From Flavobacteriales bacterium (lineage in GTDB: Bacteria; Bacteroidota; Bacteroidia; Flavobacteriales_D; Crocinitomicaceae): a DNA stretch of 33,062 nucleotides. The notes under the pieces were generated by a model. The model saw only the letters and a list, made by a program, of their open reading frames with translations, was not told the origin of the DNA and searched no databases. This document shows positions 17,528 through 27,300 of the stretch, piece by piece (position 1 is the first letter of the stretch; each line of letters begins with the position of its first letter). Location: NCBI GenBank assembly GCA_003331365.1, contig QOQC01000013.1, positions 1 to 33,062 on the forward strand, read 5' to 3'. The translations under genes were made by a program, and so were the position numbers.

Positions 17528-17556
17528 AAAGGCCGACTTTTGTCGGCCTTTTTTGT
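17528..17556 (+). terminator. Rho-independent terminator after rpmA
   Basis: The arms AAAGGCCGAC (17528-17537) and GTCGGCCTTT (17542-17551) pair perfectly around a TTTT loop, followed by a T-rich tail. It ends the rplU-rpmA transcript just before the lnt promoter region. Confidence 0.92.
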
Positions 17557-17566
17557 TTGATAGATT

Positions 17567-17574
17567 TATATTTG
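17567..17574 (+). promoter_or_regulatory. Predicted -7 element of lnt
   Basis: TATATTTG is a perfect TAnnTTTG box between the rpmA terminator and the GTG start of lnt at 17580. No TTTG is found at the preferred spacing upstream (the nearest is 24 bases away, within the terminator), so the promoter call is moderate. Confidence 0.45.
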
Positions 17575-17579
17575 TAAGT

Positions 17580-19172
17580 GTGAAACTCTTGAGAAAATAT
17601 CGATTTCTGTGTTCAGTATTGTCTGGCTTAATGCTGATGCTTTGCTTTCCGTACTCCGGAAGCATAACACCATTGGTTTTTATTTCACTCGTCCCTTTAC
17701 TGATCGTTGAGGACTATATCACCACAAATAAACTTCCTTCGCGAAATGTATTTATACATGCATTTATATGTTTCTTCATTTATAACTTGGGAACCTCATA
17801 CTGGATTTACAACTCAAGTGCTGAAGGGGGTATTTTTGCCTTTATTTTCAATACCACAATGATGTGTCTGGCTTTTCAGTCTTTTCATTTTATCAAAAAA
17901 CATCTGGGAAACCATAAAGGATACCTTTCACTTCCTTTTGTTTGGTTAGGATTTGAACATGCACACACCAATTGGGAATTTTCCCACCCTTGGCTTTCCT
18001 TTGGGAATGTATTCTCAATAAGAACAAACTGGATTCAGTGGTATGAATATACCGGTATTAGCGGTGGAACTTTATGGGTGATTGTAATCAATTTACTCTT
18101 TTTCTTACTTGTTAAAAAATGGTTCGCCAAAGAGAAAATTAAAAAGGTTGCTTGGATTACTGGACTCGTTCTCCTTGTTCCCATGGTCTTTTCATTACTC
18201 ATTAAATGGTCCTACGAAAACAAAACAGATAAACAGAAAAAGCCATTTGAAGTGGTTATCGTACAGCCTAATATTGATCCATATAATGAAAAGTTTACCG
18301 GTGGTCCAAGGAAACAAACGGATAAATTTATCAGTCTTGCAAATTCAAAAATCACATCTAAAACTCAGCTAGTTGTTTATCCGGAAACTGCCCTTAGCTA
18401 TAGCTTTTATGAGGATGATTTTCAGCTTCTTTCTGTTTTTCCAAGTTACCTCAGTTCCGTTAGAAGATGGAACACCAATATACTTATTGGGGCATCTACA
18501 ATGAAAAGATTCAACACCAAACGCTCGAAAGCATCAAGAAAAAATCCAGATGGAACTTACACTGAACATTACAACTCTACGATACTCATAGATAAAAATT
18601 TAAATAACGACTTTATACATAAATCAAAGCTGGTTGTTGGTGTAGAAAAAATTCCTTATTCGGATTTTCTACCATTCCTGGAGGATTTAGCCATTGACAA
18701 TGGTGGAATTGTCGGTTCATTAGGTGAAGAGGATAGTGTGAAAATATTTAATACTTCAGTTGGAAAAATTGCACCAATTGTATGCTATGAGTCCATTTAT
18801 CCTGAATTTGTTGCAGAACAATGTCGCAAAGGAGCTGAGCTCCTAAGTGTAATAACCAATGACGGTTGGTGGGGAGATACGCCAGGCTATAAACAACATT
18901 TTAGCTTTTCTCGTTTAAGAGCTATTGAAAACAGAAGGTGGTTAGTCCGCTCAGCCAATACTGGAAAAAGTGGCGTAATTTCACCTACAGGGGAAGTTAT
19001 TTCAGAAACTCAATGGTGGAAAGAGGATGTATTATTGGCACAAACTGAGTTGCTAAATGAAAATACTGTTTTTTCAATTTATGGAGATTATCTCGGACGT
19101 AGCTCAGCTTTTGTTTGGATGTTGATTTTTATTTATGCTATTTCAAAAAAAATATTGCCCAGCAGAAAATAG
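17580..19172 (+). CDS. lnt: Apolipoprotein N-acyltransferase Lnt
   Basis: Lnt adds the third acyl chain to the N-terminal cysteine of lipoproteins in the inner membrane. The N-terminal ~200 residues hold several membrane segments, followed by a periplasmic nitrilase-type domain. The catalytic triad can be read as Glu269 (VVYPETALSY), Lys357 (VGVEKIPYSD) and Cys402 (PIVCYESIYPEF), in the family order. NDGWWGDTPGYKQH and the later RSANTGKSGVI segment are also typical. I start at GTG 17580 (530 residues). The frame extends to TTG 17553, but that lies in the rpmA terminator. The stop abuts the ispE stop directly, so the two converging genes have no base between them. Confidence 0.95.
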   Translation: MKLLRKYRFLCSVLSGLMLMLCFPYSGSITPLVFISLVPLLIVEDYITTNKLPSRNVFIHAFICFFIYNLGTSYWIYNSSAEGGIFAFIFNTTMMCLAFQSFHFIKKHLGNHKGYLSLPFVWLGFEHAHTNWEFSHPWLSFGNVFSIRTNWIQWYEYTGISGGTLWVIVINLLFFLLVKKWFAKEKIKKVAWITGLVLLVPMVFSLLIKWSYENKTDKQKKPFEVVIVQPNIDPYNEKFTGGPRKQTDKFISLANSKITSKTQLVVYPETALSYSFYEDDFQLLSVFPSYLSSVRRWNTNILIGASTMKRFNTKRSKASRKNPDGTYTEHYNSTILIDKNLNNDFIHKSKLVVGVEKIPYSDFLPFLEDLAIDNGGIVGSLGEEDSVKIFNTSVGKIAPIVCYESIYPEFVAEQCRKGAELLSVITNDGWWGDTPGYKQHFSFSRLRAIENRRWLVRSANTGKSGVISPTGEVISETQWWKEDVLLAQTELLNENTVFSIYGDYLGRSSAFVWMLIFIYAISKKILPSRK

Positions 19173-19979
19173 TTAAACCGGTCCGGCATAGACGATATGA
19201 CTTTTCAATTCATTTGACAAGACCACAGATTCATTAAATAAGCCAAAAACACTTGACCCACTGCCTGACATCGAGGCATAAATTGCACCAGCCTCATAAA
19301 GCTCAGTCTTTAGTGCTTTTATTTGAGGGTGTTTATTAAAAATGTGCTCTTCAAAGTCATTCTTTAAATAATTTTCCCAGCTTTCGGAGGGCATAGATAG
19401 GACTTCTTCAAGTGGCATTAAATGATTTGAATATGTAACATTTGAATAGGCTTCTTTCGTTGAGATATGAATCCCAGGATTCATCAACACTAAATACTTG
19501 GGAATTGAAGTCACATTTAACTTTGTCAAAAGTTCCCCGCGACCTGTCGCAAGCTGAAGCCCTCCCCTAACAAAAAAAGCACAATCACTTCCGAGCTCCG
19601 CCGAGATTTCCTCCATTTCGTTTTCTGAAAGCTTTAGCTGAAATAAATCAACCAACATTTTTACTACCGTTACAGCATCTGAAGATCCTCCTCCTAATCC
19701 TGCCCCAATTGGAATTTGCTTTCTAAGGTGAATTCGAACATTAGGTATTCCATATTGATTTTGAAGAAGATCATACGCTCTTGTACACAAGTTATCCTTG
19801 GAGTCACCCCCTACATCAATCCCGGATTGCATAAATTGAAATTCATCAGATTTGATAATCTCAATAATATCAAAAAAAGGGACCGCCATCATACCCGTCT
19901 CAATTTGATGAAAGCCATCTGGTCTTTTACCAATAATTCGAAGCCCTAAATTGATTTTTGCTGGTGCAAATGCAATCAT
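19173..19979 (-). CDS. ispE: 4-diphosphocytidyl-2-C-methyl-D-erythritol kinase IspE
   Basis: IspE phosphorylates CDP-methylerythritol in the MEP isoprenoid pathway, so this organism is predicted to make isoprenoids, including the undecaprenyl carrier needed by MraY, by the non-mevalonate route. The 268-residue protein is a GHMP kinase. It has FAPAKINLGLR at the N-terminus with the active-site Lys8, the ATP loop PIGAGLGGGSSD at 90-101, and Asp132 in ELGSDCAFF as the likely catalytic base. SGSGSSVFGLF near the end is the third GHMP motif. The gene is single, facing lnt at its end and divergent from the sulfotransferase-like gene at its start. Confidence 0.95.
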   Translation of the reverse strand: MIAFAPAKINLGLRIIGKRPDGFHQIETGMMAVPFFDIIEIIKSDEFQFMQSGIDVGGDSKDNLCTRAYDLLQNQYGIPNVRIHLRKQIPIGAGLGGGSSDAVTVVKMLVDLFQLKLSENEMEEISAELGSDCAFFVRGGLQLATGRGELLTKLNVTSIPKYLVLMNPGIHISTKEAYSNVTYSNHLMPLEEVLSMPSESWENYLKNDFEEHIFNKHPQIKALKTELYEAGAIYASMSGSGSSVFGLFNESVVLSNELKSHIVYAGPV

Positions 19980-19984
19980 AAATA

Positions 19985-19992
19985 CAAATATA
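19985..19992 (-). promoter_or_regulatory. Predicted -7 element of ispE
   Basis: On the minus strand TATATTTG, a perfect TAnnTTTG box, ends 5 bases before the ispE ATG at 19979. No clear -33 TTTG is seen at 17-23 bases upstream. Confidence 0.4.
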
Positions 19993-20039
19993 AAAGATTG
20001 TAAAGCGTTTCGTAATTATATTTTTTACAACTTTATGTT

Positions 20040-21143
20040 ATGTCCCAAAAAGAAATTAAAGAGCATCAATTATTCATATCTAGCTTTCGTCTTGTTTTTC
20101 AATTATGGAAAGACAACAAAGGCTCCATAAAAAACAAAAAAATGTTCTTCAAGATATTTCTTTTCACGAGTATCAGTGCTCCATTTAGGTGGTTTCAAAA
20201 ATTGATATATCAGCGAAAAATTAATGCTGTGAATCTTAAAAACAAACCACCTATTTTCGTTATCGGGCATTGGCGAAGTGGAACAACTCACTTGCATTAT
20301 GTTTTGGCACAAGATCAACGATTCTCATTCCTAGAGGCTTTCCAAGCATTTTTCTTCAGGACAGCTTTTGTTTCCAGGTCTTTTATGAAGCCATTGTTGA
20401 ATAAATTGATGCCTAAAACCAGACCGCAAGACAATGTTGAAATCAATGCCAGTGCTCCAACTGAAGAAGAACATCCCCTAACTAATTTGACTCATAGAAG
20501 TGGAATGCAATCCTTTTTCTTTCCAAAAAATATAAGCTATTTTAATGAATATAATGTTTTCGAAACCTCAAAGGAAAACATAAAGGCTTGGCAAAAAGTA
20601 TATGATAAAATGCTCAAGAGTATCGCTTATTACAATGGGCAGCAAAAACAATTACTTCTTAAAAACCCCCACAATACAGGACGAATAAGAATCCTTAAAA
20701 AAATGTACCCGAATGCGAAATTTATCTTCATTCACAGAAATCCATACGAGGTTTTCAATTCTACAAAACATCTATACCAAACCACCATTAAATCTCAATT
20801 CTTACAAGAATTTAGCGAAGGTGATATAGAAAAAAGAGTTCTACATTGCTATGAAAAAACAATGCTTGCCTACCTCCAACAAAAAGAAGAAATAGATGAA
20901 AATAATTTGATAGAGATTTCATATAACGAATTGAGTTCAAAACCCATAGAATGCATGGAGAAAATATATGAACATCTTAATCTCGGAGACTTCAAAAAGG
21001 TTCAACCCCAATTCGAGTCATACTTAAGCAAACAAAAAGGTTACAAGAAAAATGCCTTTAAGCCAATTGATCCAGCTCTAAAAAAGCAAATCAATGAACG
21101 GTGGAAGTTCGCTTTTAAAGTATGGAATTATCAAATGAACTAA
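20040..21143 (+). CDS. Sulfotransferase family protein
   Basis: The product (367 residues) looks like a PAPS-dependent sulfotransferase of the Sulfotransfer_3 type. The 5'-phosphosulfate loop is IGHWRSGTTHLH at about 75-86 and the 3'-phosphate-binding segment is FIFIHRNPYEVFNSTKHLY with Arg233 and Ser241. It has no clear signal peptide; a hydrophobic patch around 37-48 is short and followed by basic residues, so it may be a peripheral membrane protein. The acceptor is unknown: lipids, polysaccharides and small molecules are all possible. No sulfate-activation or glycan gene lies nearby. It stands alone between the divergent ispE and the accA promoter. Confidence 0.8.
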   Translation: MSQKEIKEHQLFISSFRLVFQLWKDNKGSIKNKKMFFKIFLFTSISAPFRWFQKLIYQRKINAVNLKNKPPIFVIGHWRSGTTHLHYVLAQDQRFSFLEAFQAFFFRTAFVSRSFMKPLLNKLMPKTRPQDNVEINASAPTEEEHPLTNLTHRSGMQSFFFPKNISYFNEYNVFETSKENIKAWQKVYDKMLKSIAYYNGQQKQLLLKNPHNTGRIRILKKMYPNAKFIFIHRNPYEVFNSTKHLYQTTIKSQFLQEFSEGDIEKRVLHCYEKTMLAYLQQKEEIDENNLIEISYNELSSKPIECMEKIYEHLNLGDFKKVQPQFESYLSKQKGYKKNAFKPIDPALKKQINERWKFAFKVWNYQMN

Positions 21144-21177
21144 TGTTAAATTAGGTCAGTAAATCAAATGATTTTAA

Positions 21178-21185
21178 TAGTTTTG
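21178..21185 (+). promoter_or_regulatory. Predicted -7 element of accA-recG
   Basis: TAGTTTTG matches TAnnTTTG and ends 23 bases before the accA ATG. The -33 region shows only TTAG at 21151-21154 with a 23-base spacer, so the -33 match is poor. Confidence 0.4.
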
Positions 21186-21208
21186 TAAGAAGAAAATATA
21201 ATCAACTC

Positions 21209-22162
21209 ATGAGTATATACTTAGATTTCGAGGAGCCCATTCAAGCGATTGAGGAACAAATTGAAAAAACAAAAGAAATTGGTCAATCAACAGAAGTTGA
21301 TATGTCCGACAAAATTCAAGAGCTTGAACTAAAGCTGAAAAATAAAACAAAGGAGATTTTTACCAATCTTACTCCTTGGCAGCGCGTTCAGCTATCAAGA
21401 CATCCTGAAAGACCTTATACCCTAGCCTATATAAATGCAATAACCGAAAGTAATTTCATCGAGCTGCACGGTGATCGAAATGTTAAAGACGATAAAGCGA
21501 TGGTTGGAGGCTTTGGATTGCTCGACGGTAGATCTGTAATGTTCATTGGTCAGCAAAAAGGTGTAAACACCAAAATGAGACAATATCGAAACTTCGGTAT
21601 GCCAAACCCAGAAGGCTATAGAAAAGCACTGAGATTAATGAAGCTCGCAGAAAAGTTCAATAAGCCTGTAGTTACTTTTATTGATACCCCAGGAGCGTTT
21701 CCAGGCTTGGAGGCTGAAGAACGAGGACAAGGCGAAGCAATTGCAAGAAATATCTATGAAATGATGAGGTTAAAAGTTCCAGTAATTTGCATTATCATTG
21801 GTGAAGGAGCATCAGGTGGAGCTTTAGGTATAGGCGTAGGTGATAAAGTCGTAATGCTCGAGAATACATGGTATTCTGTAATATCCCCGGAGTCATGCTC
21901 GTCTATTTTATGGAGATCGTGGGAATTTAAAGAAAAAGCAGCTGACGCTTTAAAGCTTACATCAAAAGACATGTCTAAAAACAAGCTGGTTGATGATGTG
22001 ATAAAAGAACCAATAGATGGAGCACATCGTTCACCCAAATTAATATTTGATCGCGTCAAAAAAAATATTAAAAAGTATTTACAAGAATTAGATAAAATTC
22101 CAGCTGAAGAACGTATTGAGCAAAGAATTGAAAAGTTCAATAAAATGGGTGTCTGGAAGTAG
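21209..22162 (+). CDS. accA: Acetyl-CoA carboxylase carboxyltransferase subunit alpha
   Basis: AccA, with AccD, transfers the carboxyl group from carboxybiotin to acetyl-CoA, giving malonyl-CoA for fatty acid synthesis in the cytoplasm. The 317-residue product has the family landmarks in order: YLDFEEPI at the start, [24 protein letters not shown], the oxyanion-hole regions [15 protein letters not shown] and [12 protein letters not shown], and [12 protein letters not shown]. Length matches E. coli AccA (319). accD is not in the window. recG follows after 17 bases and is probably cotranscribed. Confidence 0.97.
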   Translation: MSIYLDFEEPIQAIEEQIEKTKEIGQSTEVDMSDKIQELELKLKNKTKEIFTNLTPWQRVQLSRHPERPYTLAYINAITESNFIELHGDRNVKDDKAMVGGFGLLDGRSVMFIGQQKGVNTKMRQYRNFGMPNPEGYRKALRLMKLAEKFNKPVVTFIDTPGAFPGLEAEERGQGEAIARNIYEMMRLKVPVICIIIGEGASGGALGIGVGDKVVMLENTWYSVISPESCSSILWRSWEFKEKAADALKLTSKDMSKNKLVDDVIKEPIDGAHRSPKLIFDRVKKNIKKYLQELDKIPAEERIEQRIEKFNKMGVWK

Positions 22163-22179
22163 TGAATTAATAACATAAA

Positions 22180-24276
22180 ATGAATGATCTCCCATCTACA
22201 CCCATTGAATATTTAAAAGGTGTCGGGCCCCAAAAAGCAACATTACTCAATAAAGAGTTGGAGATTTACAATTATGGAGATTTACTTTTCCATTTTCCCT
22301 ACAGATATGTAGACCGATCTTATTTTACAAAAATCAATGATCTGCATTATGAAGACAGCTATGTTCAGCTAAAAGGGAAAATAGATCAAATCAAGGAAAG
22401 CGGAAAAGGAAGATACAAAAAGCTGTCTGCTAGATTTAGTGATGGAACGGGAGATATTCAGCTCATCTGGTTTCAGGGAGTTTCATGGATTAAATCTAGC
22501 TTAACCATTGATAAAACCTATATCATTTTTGGTAAACCAAAGGTCTATTCGAAAAAATGGTCGATTCCCCACCCGGAAATGACAATCGTTACCCATAACG
22601 CCATAAGAACTGGATTTTTCCCGCTATATCCGAGTACCGAAAAGCTCAACTCAAAAGGACTGAATTCTAAGGGTATCGAAAAACTCATATCTTTAATTAT
22701 ACCCCAAATTGGTCAATCCTTTCCCGAAACGCTTTCTGATGATATTTTAAATGAATACCGTCTCATTTCAAAAAAAGAGGCCATTAAGAAAATTCATCAA
22801 CCCAAAAGTCAGCAAGAAATCCAGCAGGCTGTATTACGATTGAAATTTGAAGAATTATTTTACTTACAACTGGAATTACTGATTCGAAAAAAACTGAGTT
22901 CCATCAAACACAAAGGATTCGTTTTTAAAGATGTAGGCCCTATGTTTAATACATTTTACCAAGACAATTTACCTTTTCAACTTACAAATGCTCAAAAGAG
23001 AGTCATTAAAGAAATCCGAAAAGATTTTTTGAGTGGAGAGCATATGAATCGATTATTACAAGGGGATGTTGGAAGCGGAAAAACACTTGTTGCCCTAATG
23101 ACTATGCTTTTAGCCGCTGATAACGGATTTCAAGCGGCGATTATGGCCCCAACCGAAATATTGGCCACTCAACACTATGAGAGCATTAAAGACTTCCTCA
23201 AGGAACTACCCATAGAAATTTCTTTACTCACAGGTTCAACCAAAAAATCAGCTCGAAAAACAATTCATGAGGGGTTAGAAAAGGGTGAGATTCATATTTT
23301 AGTCGGGACTCATGCTCTTCTCGAAGATACTGTTCAATTTAAAAATATAGGTCTTGTGGTTATTGATGAACAGCATAGGTTTGGAGTCGCTCAGCGGTCT
23401 AAAATGTGGAGAAAAAACACCAATCCACCTCATATTCTTATCATGACCGCAACACCGATTCCAAGGACCTTGGCCATGACTTTTTATGGAGACCTTGAGG
23501 TATCTGTAATTGATGAGCTTCCTCCTGGAAGAAAAGAAATTCGTACAAGCCATCGTTACGAAAAACACAGACTAAACGTTTTTGAATTTGTCCGATCACA
23601 AATCAAACTTGGGAGGCAAATTTACATGGTGTACCCCCTAATTAAAGAATCTGAAAAGTTGGATTTTCACAATTTAATGGATGGTTTTGAGGCAGTTTCA
23701 AGATCTTTTCCTTTACCAGAGTATAAGGTGAGTATTGTTCATGGACAGATGAAAAGTGATGAAAAAGAATTTGAAATGCAGCGTTTCGTAAAAGGAGAAA
23801 CTCAAATAATGGTAGCCACAACCGTAATAGAGGTTGGCGTTAATGTACCCAATGCTTCAGTTATGATTATCGAGAGTGCTGAAAGGTTTGGTCTTTCGCA
23901 GCTACATCAGCTGAGAGGTCGAGTTGGTCGTGGTGCTGACCAATCATATTGTATTCTAATGACAGGGTTTGAGCTTTCAAAAGAATCTAAAAAACGGATG
24001 CAAACAATGGTTGAGTCGAATGATGGTTTTACCATTTCAGAAGTAGACCTTAAGCTAAGAGGTCCAGGAGATTTAATGGGGACACAGCAAAGCGGTCTAC
24101 TAGATCTTAAGATTTCAGATCTGCGTAAAGATGGACAAATTGTAATTCTAGCAAGAGAAGCTGCAAGAAAGCTTATTCATGAGGATCCTAAATTTGAACT
24201 TGAGAAACACAGCCGAATTAAACAGCACATCGACAAAATTATTTTAACCAAGCCAGACTGGGGTAAAATTGCATAA
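22180..24276 (+). CDS. recG: ATP-dependent DNA helicase RecG
   Basis: RecG remodels stalled replication forks and branch-migrates Holliday junctions. The 698-residue protein has an N-terminal wedge/OB-fold domain (GVGPQKA near residue 14, FHFPYRYVDRS near 38-48), then the two superfamily 2 helicase domains. Walker A is GDVGSGKT at 295-302, the motif II box DEQH is at 396-399 (DEQHRFGV), and TATPIPRTLA, ATTVIEVGVNVPNA and QLRGRVGRG follow. RecG is preferred to PriA or Mfd because of length, the wedge domain and the DEQH box. Its stop codon lies within the A-run that serves as the U-tract of the rpoC terminator on the other strand. Confidence 0.97.
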   Translation: MNDLPSTPIEYLKGVGPQKATLLNKELEIYNYGDLLFHFPYRYVDRSYFTKINDLHYEDSYVQLKGKIDQIKESGKGRYKKLSARFSDGTGDIQLIWFQGVSWIKSSLTIDKTYIIFGKPKVYSKKWSIPHPEMTIVTHNAIRTGFFPLYPSTEKLNSKGLNSKGIEKLISLIIPQIGQSFPETLSDDILNEYRLISKKEAIKKIHQPKSQQEIQQAVLRLKFEELFYLQLELLIRKKLSSIKHKGFVFKDVGPMFNTFYQDNLPFQLTNAQKRVIKEIRKDFLSGEHMNRLLQGDVGSGKTLVALMTMLLAADNGFQAAIMAPTEILATQHYESIKDFLKELPIEISLLTGSTKKSARKTIHEGLEKGEIHILVGTHALLEDTVQFKNIGLVVIDEQHRFGVAQRSKMWRKNTNPPHILIMTATPIPRTLAMTFYGDLEVSVIDELPPGRKEIRTSHRYEKHRLNVFEFVRSQIKLGRQIYMVYPLIKESEKLDFHNLMDGFEAVSRSFPLPEYKVSIVHGQMKSDEKEFEMQRFVKGETQIMVATTVIEVGVNVPNASVMIIESAERFGLSQLHQLRGRVGRGADQSYCILMTGFELSKESKKRMQTMVESNDGFTISEVDLKLRGPGDLMGTQQSGLLDLKISDLRKDGQIVILAREAARKLIHEDPKFELEKHSRIKQHIDKIILTKPDWGKIA

Positions 24277-24296
24277 AAAAGGGCGCCGAAGCGCCC
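24275..24296 (-). terminator. Rho-independent terminator of the rpoBC operon
   Basis: On the minus strand GGGCGC, a TTCG loop and GCGCCC are followed by six Ts: a stable UUCG-type tetraloop hairpin with a U-tract, 22 bases after the rpoC stop. The tract overlaps the recG stop codon. On the plus strand the same hairpin follows recG but has only a T/A-mixed tail, so it may also slow that transcript. Confidence 0.93.
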
Positions 24297-24318
24297 TATA
24301 TTTATTCTCTGTAAAAAA

Positions 24319-27300
24319 TTATTCCTTTTCCGCCTCTAATGATTCCAATGCTTGTTGTGATCCAACAATCATTTTTTGGAATTTTCTTACACCTGTACCC
24401 GCAGGAATAAGATGTCCAACAATCACATTCTCCTTCAATCCAAGAAGATGGTCTTCTTTTCCTGAAATAGCCGCTTCGTTAAGAACCTTAGTTGTTTCTT
24501 GGAATGAAGCCGCTGAAATAAACGACTGCGTTTGTAGAGATGCTCTCGTGATTCCTTGAAGCATTGGCTTCGATGTAGCAGCTCGAGCTTCTCGCGCATC
24601 AACTAAAGTTTTGTCTTCTCTTTTTAGTTTAGAATTCTCGTCTCTTAGCTTACGTACTGAAACAAGCTGTCCTTTCTTCAATTCTTCAGAATCTCCTGCA
24701 TCTTTAACCAACATCATTCCAAACAAGGCATCATTCTCTTCCATGATATCTGCCTTATGTACAGACTGACCTTCCAAGAAACGTGTATCACCAGAATCAA
24801 TAATTTCTGCTTTCAGCATCATTTGTCTTACAATAACTTCGAAGTGCTTGTCATTAATTTTCACTCCTTGAAGTCGATATACCTCTTGAATCTCATTTAC
24901 AATGTATTCTTGGACTTTTGTAGGCCCTTCAATATTCAATATATCTTTTGGCGTAATTGCTCCATCAGATAAAGGTTGTCCTGCACGAACAAAGTCATTT
25001 TGCTGAACAAGAATATGCTTTGAAAGTGGCACTAGGTACTTGTGATCATTTCCAACCTTCGGTGTGATAATGATTTCTCTATTACCTCTTTTGATGTTTC
25101 CATATGAAGCAACACCTTCAATTTCTGAAACTACTGCAGGATTTGATGGGTTTCTTGCCTCAAATAACTCAGTTACACGAGGTAGACCACCAGTAATATC
25201 TCCTGTTTTACCAGCTGTTCTCGGTATCTTGACTAGGACCTTTCCTTCATCAATTTTATCACCTTCGCTTACTGAAATGTGAGAATTAACAGGGATGGAA
25301 TATTCAAATAAAACTTCCTTCGATTTAGGGTCAACGATATGAATTGCGGGTGGTTTTTTTCTGTCCTTTAATTCAGTAATCACTTTTTCTGTAAATCCTG
25401 TTTGCTCATCTACCTCTTCCCTATATGTGATTCCTTTGATGATATTCTCAAAAGCCACCTTTCCTTTAAATTCGGAAATAATAAGTGCATTATAAGGATC
25501 CCATTTACAAATTACATCGTCCTTTTTAATTTTGGTTTTGTTTTTAACCAAGAGCTCTGATCCGTATGGAATATTTGTATTCATTATAACGATTCCGGTT
25601 TTCTCATCAGTTATCTTGAGCTCACCAGATCGACCAACAACAATGATTTTCTTCTCACCATCCTCTACTCTTTCTATTGTTCGAAGTTCATCTATTTCAA
25701 GATAACCATTCCCTTTCGCTTTAATATCTGATACATCAGCAATGTTAGATGCTGTACCCCCAACGTGGAAGGTACGAAGTGTCAGCTGCGTTCCTGGTTC
25801 ACCAATAGATTGAGCGGCAACTACACCTACTGCGTCTCCGCGCTGAGCAAGCCTATGATTTGAAAGATTCCTTCCGTAACATTTCGAACAGACTCCTCTT
25901 CTCATTTCACAAGTCAATACTGAGCGAATTTCAACCTCTTCAATTTCGGCATCCTCAATTTGCTTTGCAATGTCCTCAGAAATCAACTCACCTGCAGCAA
26001 CAATAAGGTTATCAGATTCTGGCATGTAAATATCATGAACAGAAGTTCTTCCTAATATTCGATCATACAATGGTTCGACAATCTCATCATTTTTCTTTAA
26101 AGCAGTAGCTACAATACCTCTGAGCGTTCCGCAATCTTCAGAATTAATTACAACATCCTGAGCCACATCTACTAAACGACGCGTTAAGTAACCAGCATCC
26201 GCAGTCTTTAGGGCGGTATCTGCAAGTCCTTTACGAGCACCGTGAGTAGAAATAAAGTATTCTAGAATGGATAATCCTTCTTTAAAGTTTGAAAGAATCG
26301 GATTTTCAATGATTTCCTGAACGGAAGCACCAGATTTTTGCGGTTTCGCCATTAATCCCCTCATTCCTGAAAGCTGACGAATTTGCTCTTTAGATCCCCT
26401 TGCTCCTGAATCAAACATCATATATATTGAATTGAATCCTTGTCTATCAGTTTTCAATTGATCCATTAAAGTATGCGTCAATCTTGAGTTTGTATGTGTC
26501 CAGATATCAATAATTTGGTTGTATCTCTCATTATTGGTAATCAGACCCATGTTGTAATTATCCATTACCTCTCTCACCTGTCCTTCTGCCTTATTTACAA
26601 GCGTCTCTTTTTCTTTAGGTATAATAATATCATCTAGATTAAAGGACAATCCTCCTTTGAAGGCCATTGTGTAACCTAAACCTTTAATTTCATCTAAGAA
26701 AAGAGCTGTTCTAGAAGTTCCACAAACCTTTAATACCTTACCAATAATATCTCTTAGTGCTTTTTTGGTAAGTACATCATTGATATATCCAACCTCTTGA
26801 GGTACCTTTTCATTAAAAATGACGCGTCCACATGAAGTTTCGATCAATTTTAATTCCGGTTCTCCAAGATGATTTAAATCATAGGTTTTAACCTTAATTT
26901 GTGCATGTAAATCAAGTTTGCCTTCATTATAAGCAATAATTACTTCTTGTGGAGAATAGAAAATACCATCTTCACCTTTAACCACATCATCTTTCATGGA
27001 CTTCTTACTCTTCGTAATGTAATATAGTCCTAGAACCATATCCTGAGATGGAACGGCAATAGGTGCACCATTCGCAGGATTCAAAATATTGTGTGAGGCA
27101 AGCATTAACATTTGTGCCTCTAGAATAGCCGCGTTTCCAAGAGGTACGTGAACCGCCATCTGGTCACCATCAAAATCCGCATTAAATGCCGTTGTTACAA
27201 GTGGATGCAATCGAATCGCTTTTCCTTCAATTAGCTTTGGCTGAAATGCTTGGATACCCAATCTGTGAAGTGTCGGTGCCCGGTTTAAAAGAACAGGGTG

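Noticed and set aside
17553-17579. TTG start of lnt at 17553
   Set aside because: It falls in the tail of the rpmA terminator, upstream of the predicted lnt promoter box.
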